Source: DATGHS01 sp035307785 (GTDB lineage Bacteria > Planctomycetota > Planctomycetia > Gemmatales > Gemmataceae). Taken from it: a stretch of 26,249 nucleotides of DNA. This document shows positions 24,599 to 26,249 of this stretch, piece after piece. A program made the position numbers and the translations under genes. How positions within the stretch are numbered: position 1 is the stretch's first letter; each line of letters opens with the position of its first letter. The notes below the pieces were generated by a model. That model had not been told where the DNA came from. It worked only from the letters and a program-made list of their open reading frames with translations, and did no database searches. The DNA is taken from contig DATGHS010000294.1 in the NCBI GenBank assembly GCA_035307785.1, forward strand, positions 1 through 26,249. The letters run 5' to 3'.

Positions 24599-26249
24599 TC
24601 ACTTGCTTCGCCAATCGACGTGTTCCTTGTACGCCATCGTTTCGTCCACAAGCGCGAACAGGTCGGGGTCGTAGGCCTTCAACGCTTCGCGGGTGGTGAT
24701 GGGGCGGTCGGCGCCGTTGGGGGCGTGGCCGGCGCCGGCGGCATCGAAATAGGCTTCCACGCCGGCAGCCCAGTATTCCGTGCGATTTCGAGCCGCGGCC
24801 GTTCCTTTCCACAAGCTCTTGGCTTTCGCATCATCGAATAGCTTTTCCAGCTTGTGGTCGAATTCCACGTCCAGGCGCTTGACCCGCAACTCGTATTGTT
24901 GCTTGCTCCGGCGCTTGTCGAAATCGGAATCCACGGGCCGTAGACCGGTCACCAGGTAAAGTGCCTTGGCCATGGCACTCACTACCATGTTCTTGCCGGC
25001 GAAGGGATCGCCCGGCAAATGCAGCACGTTTTCTTCAGGAACCACGATTAACTTCATCTCCGGCGTGTAATTCTGGCAGCGGATTTCATCAGATTTCGGC
25101 TGGCCCGCGGCGCTTTTGAACTCCGGCAAGTCGCTCAGCTTCTCGCCCTGGCCGAGCACCACCAACTTGGCGCCGTCGGCAATCAGGGCCTTCAAAATGT
25201 CGTGCCGGTAGGCGAACATCTTGCGAATGGTGTCGTTGGCTTTGAGCAGTGCCTCGTCACCAACATTGCCTGAGCCGAGCACGATGAACTCGCGCGCCCA
25301 GGTGAACTTGGTGTAATACGGATCGATTTTGAAGCGCGGCGGGGGCGGGATCACGCTCGGCTGCCGCCGCACCGGCGTATAGCGCCAATCGTTTGTTGCC
25401 GAGAAGTTGAACGTGGACTTTACGAGTTCATAGCCTTCGGGGTCGTATTGCTGCAGTTGTTCGCGCGTGCCGACATTGGCATGGTTCCAGTTGTTCACGC
25501 GATTGCAGTCAAAGTACGACTGGCAAATCTCTGCCCAGTACTCGGCCGGGTTACTGGCGGTGTAGGCGTTCTTCCACAAGCCGCGGTCGATGGCGCGCCG
25601 ATAGGTCTGCACCAGCCGTTCGCGCCAGGACGGATCGATCCGCTGGAGGGCTGCATCAATCGTATGGCAGAATTCGTGCACGGCTATGCTCTCATCGTCG
25701 TAGCGGTCGAGCGGCAGGTTGAGCAGGTTCTCCTCGCCGAAGCTGGTCACGTCGAAGCCGCCGGTGCCGCGCACGCGCTCATTCTGGTAGGCCGGGTTCG
25801 GATGATTGCGGTACTCGGGCATATCGGTGTAGACCTGATCCTTACCAATGACGATGAGACGCGTGCCGTTTTTGACCATGGCCTGTAGGATGTCGGGCCG
25901 GCCGGCGAGTATGTGAGTAACGATGTCGTAAGTGCGCTGCAGGGCTTCGTCGGCGACCTCCTTGGAAGCGGCCACGGGTAAGCCGTTCACGTCGATAAAC
26001 TTTGCATAGAACTTGCGAGCGGCATCGCGGTCGCGGTCGCGAATCTGCTGGAAGAACGACTCGGGCGGCGCGATCACGGCCGGGGCGGCTTGGGCGGCCG
26101 GGGCCGGGACATTGCGGTTCGGCGCCGACGCGCCTTGCAGATACTGGACGAAGAAATCCTGCATCCGCCGCACACCGTAAGCGCCGCCATTGGAATGGCC
26201 CATGCCCGGCACCATCAGGAACTCGAAATCCTTGTTGGCCTTGATCAGC
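24599..26249 (-). CDS. S9-type peptidase fused to two lethal-factor-like metalloprotease domains, 5'-partial
   Basis: The frame is open to the right edge, so the N-terminus is missing. The visible part starts with the end of an S9/DPP-IV-type serine peptidase: VPGMGHSNGGAYGVRRMQDFF, given here as VPGMGHSNGGAYG then VRRMQDFFVQYL, with catalytic His at 26195-26197. A Pro/Ala linker leads to a domain (about 26070-25400) resembling the anthrax lethal factor family (ATLF): HEFCH at 25664-25678 and NPAEYWAE with the likely third zinc ligand Glu at 25541-25543. A second copy (about 25345-24602) keeps the fold motifs (GDEALLKANDTI, HDILKALIADGAKLVVLG, NRTEYWA) but has SAMAK (24965-24979) where HEFCH should be, so it is probably catalytically dead. 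It is likely extracytoplasmic. The fusion is unusual; a frame error joining two genes is unlikely because the linker is continuous. Confidence 0.82.
   Translation of the reverse strand, partial: LIKANKDFEFLMVPGMGHSNGGAYGVRRMQDFFVQYLQGASAPNRNVPAPAAQAAPAVIAPPESFFQQIRDRDRDAARKFYAKFIDVNGLPVAASKEVADEALQRTYDIVTHILAGRPDILQAMVKNGTRLIVIGKDQVYTDMPEYRNHPNPAYQNERVRGTGGFDVTSFGEENLLNLPLDRYDDESIAVHEFCHTIDAALQRIDPSWRERLVQTYRRAIDRGLWKNAYTASNPAEYWAEICQSYFDCNRVNNWNHANVGTREQLQQYDPEGYELVKSTFNFSATNDWRYTPVRRQPSVIPPPPRFKIDPYYTKFTWAREFIVLGSGNVGDEALLKANDTIRKMFAYRHDILKALIADGAKLVVLGQGEKLSDLPEFKSAAGQPKSDEIRCQNYTPEMKLIVVPEENVLHLPGDPFAGKNMVVSAMAKALYLVTGLRPVDSDFDKRRSKQQYELRVKRLDVEFDHKLEKLFDDAKAKSLWKGTAAARNRTEYWAAGVEAYFDAAGAGHAPNGADRPITTREALKAYDPDLFALVDETMAYKEHVDWRSK

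Noticed and set aside
23068..24699. 543-codon plus-strand open frame over the HEAT-repeat gene
   Set aside because: Ser/Arg/Ala-rich composition without motifs; the minus strand encodes a signal peptide and regular HEAT repeats in the same place.
24486..24812. 109-codon N-terminal extension of the HEAT protein
   Set aside because: It overlaps the peptidase fusion gene, is Arg/Pro-rich, and would bury a clear signal peptide.

Overview
This is a GC-rich bacterial window that looks like a planctomycete, probably from the Pirellulales. The evidence is two very long secreted proteins with a planctomycete-type N-terminus (basic stretch, then an L-E-x-R/L-E-R-R motif), abundant short hairpin repeats between and inside genes, a Uma2-family protein, and peptidase, kelch, PKD and LamG-like surface modules. 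No rRNA, tRNA, CRISPR array or complete insertion sequence was seen. The organism call is inference from style, not from a marker gene.

Layout, left to right. (1) 2-2065 (+): the 3' part of a TPR-type protein whose reading frame is open to the window edge and crosses a hairpin repeat. A perfect 66-bp palindrome follows. (2) 2243-10050 (+): a compact, probably co-transcribed set of four genes. These are a B12-binding radical SAM protein, two tandem paralogous YfhO-like membrane proteins, and 4-alpha-glucanotransferase MalQ, whose ATG overlaps the preceding stop. The radical SAM gene carries an in-frame palindromic insertion, and its 3' end lies in a 42-bp tandem repeat that runs up to the next start codon. 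(3) 10062-12489 (-): a Uma2-like nuclease-fold protein, an ACT-domain protein and quinolinate synthase NadA, separated by inverted-repeat elements. (4) 12671-15715 (-) and 16449-22889 (+): two divergent giant surface or secreted proteins sharing a 733-bp upstream region. One is a metzincin-like metalloprotease with a PPC-type domain and LGFP repeats. The other is a 2146-residue protein with two kelch-type propellers, a TIG domain, PKD-like domains (four in exact 312-bp tandem repeats) and three C-terminal LamG-like domains. (5) 22939-26249 (-): a small doubtful reading frame, a 12-bp iteron-like array, a secreted HEAT-repeat protein, and the 3' part of an S9-type peptidase fused to two lethal-factor-like domains, one with an intact zinc site and one without.

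The 2243-10050 cluster suggests a membrane glycan or lipid modification role: a GT-C/YfhO-like pair, an oxidatively sensitive cobalamin radical enzyme and an alpha-glucan-remodelling enzyme. The shared substrate is not evident from sequence. The right half is dominated by extracytoplasmic proteolysis and adhesion-type proteins.

The most interesting signals are the palindromic element translated within the radical SAM enzyme (analogous in form to Rickettsia palindromic elements), the peptidase fusion with an active-plus-dead metalloprotease tandem, and the metzincin-LGFP architecture.
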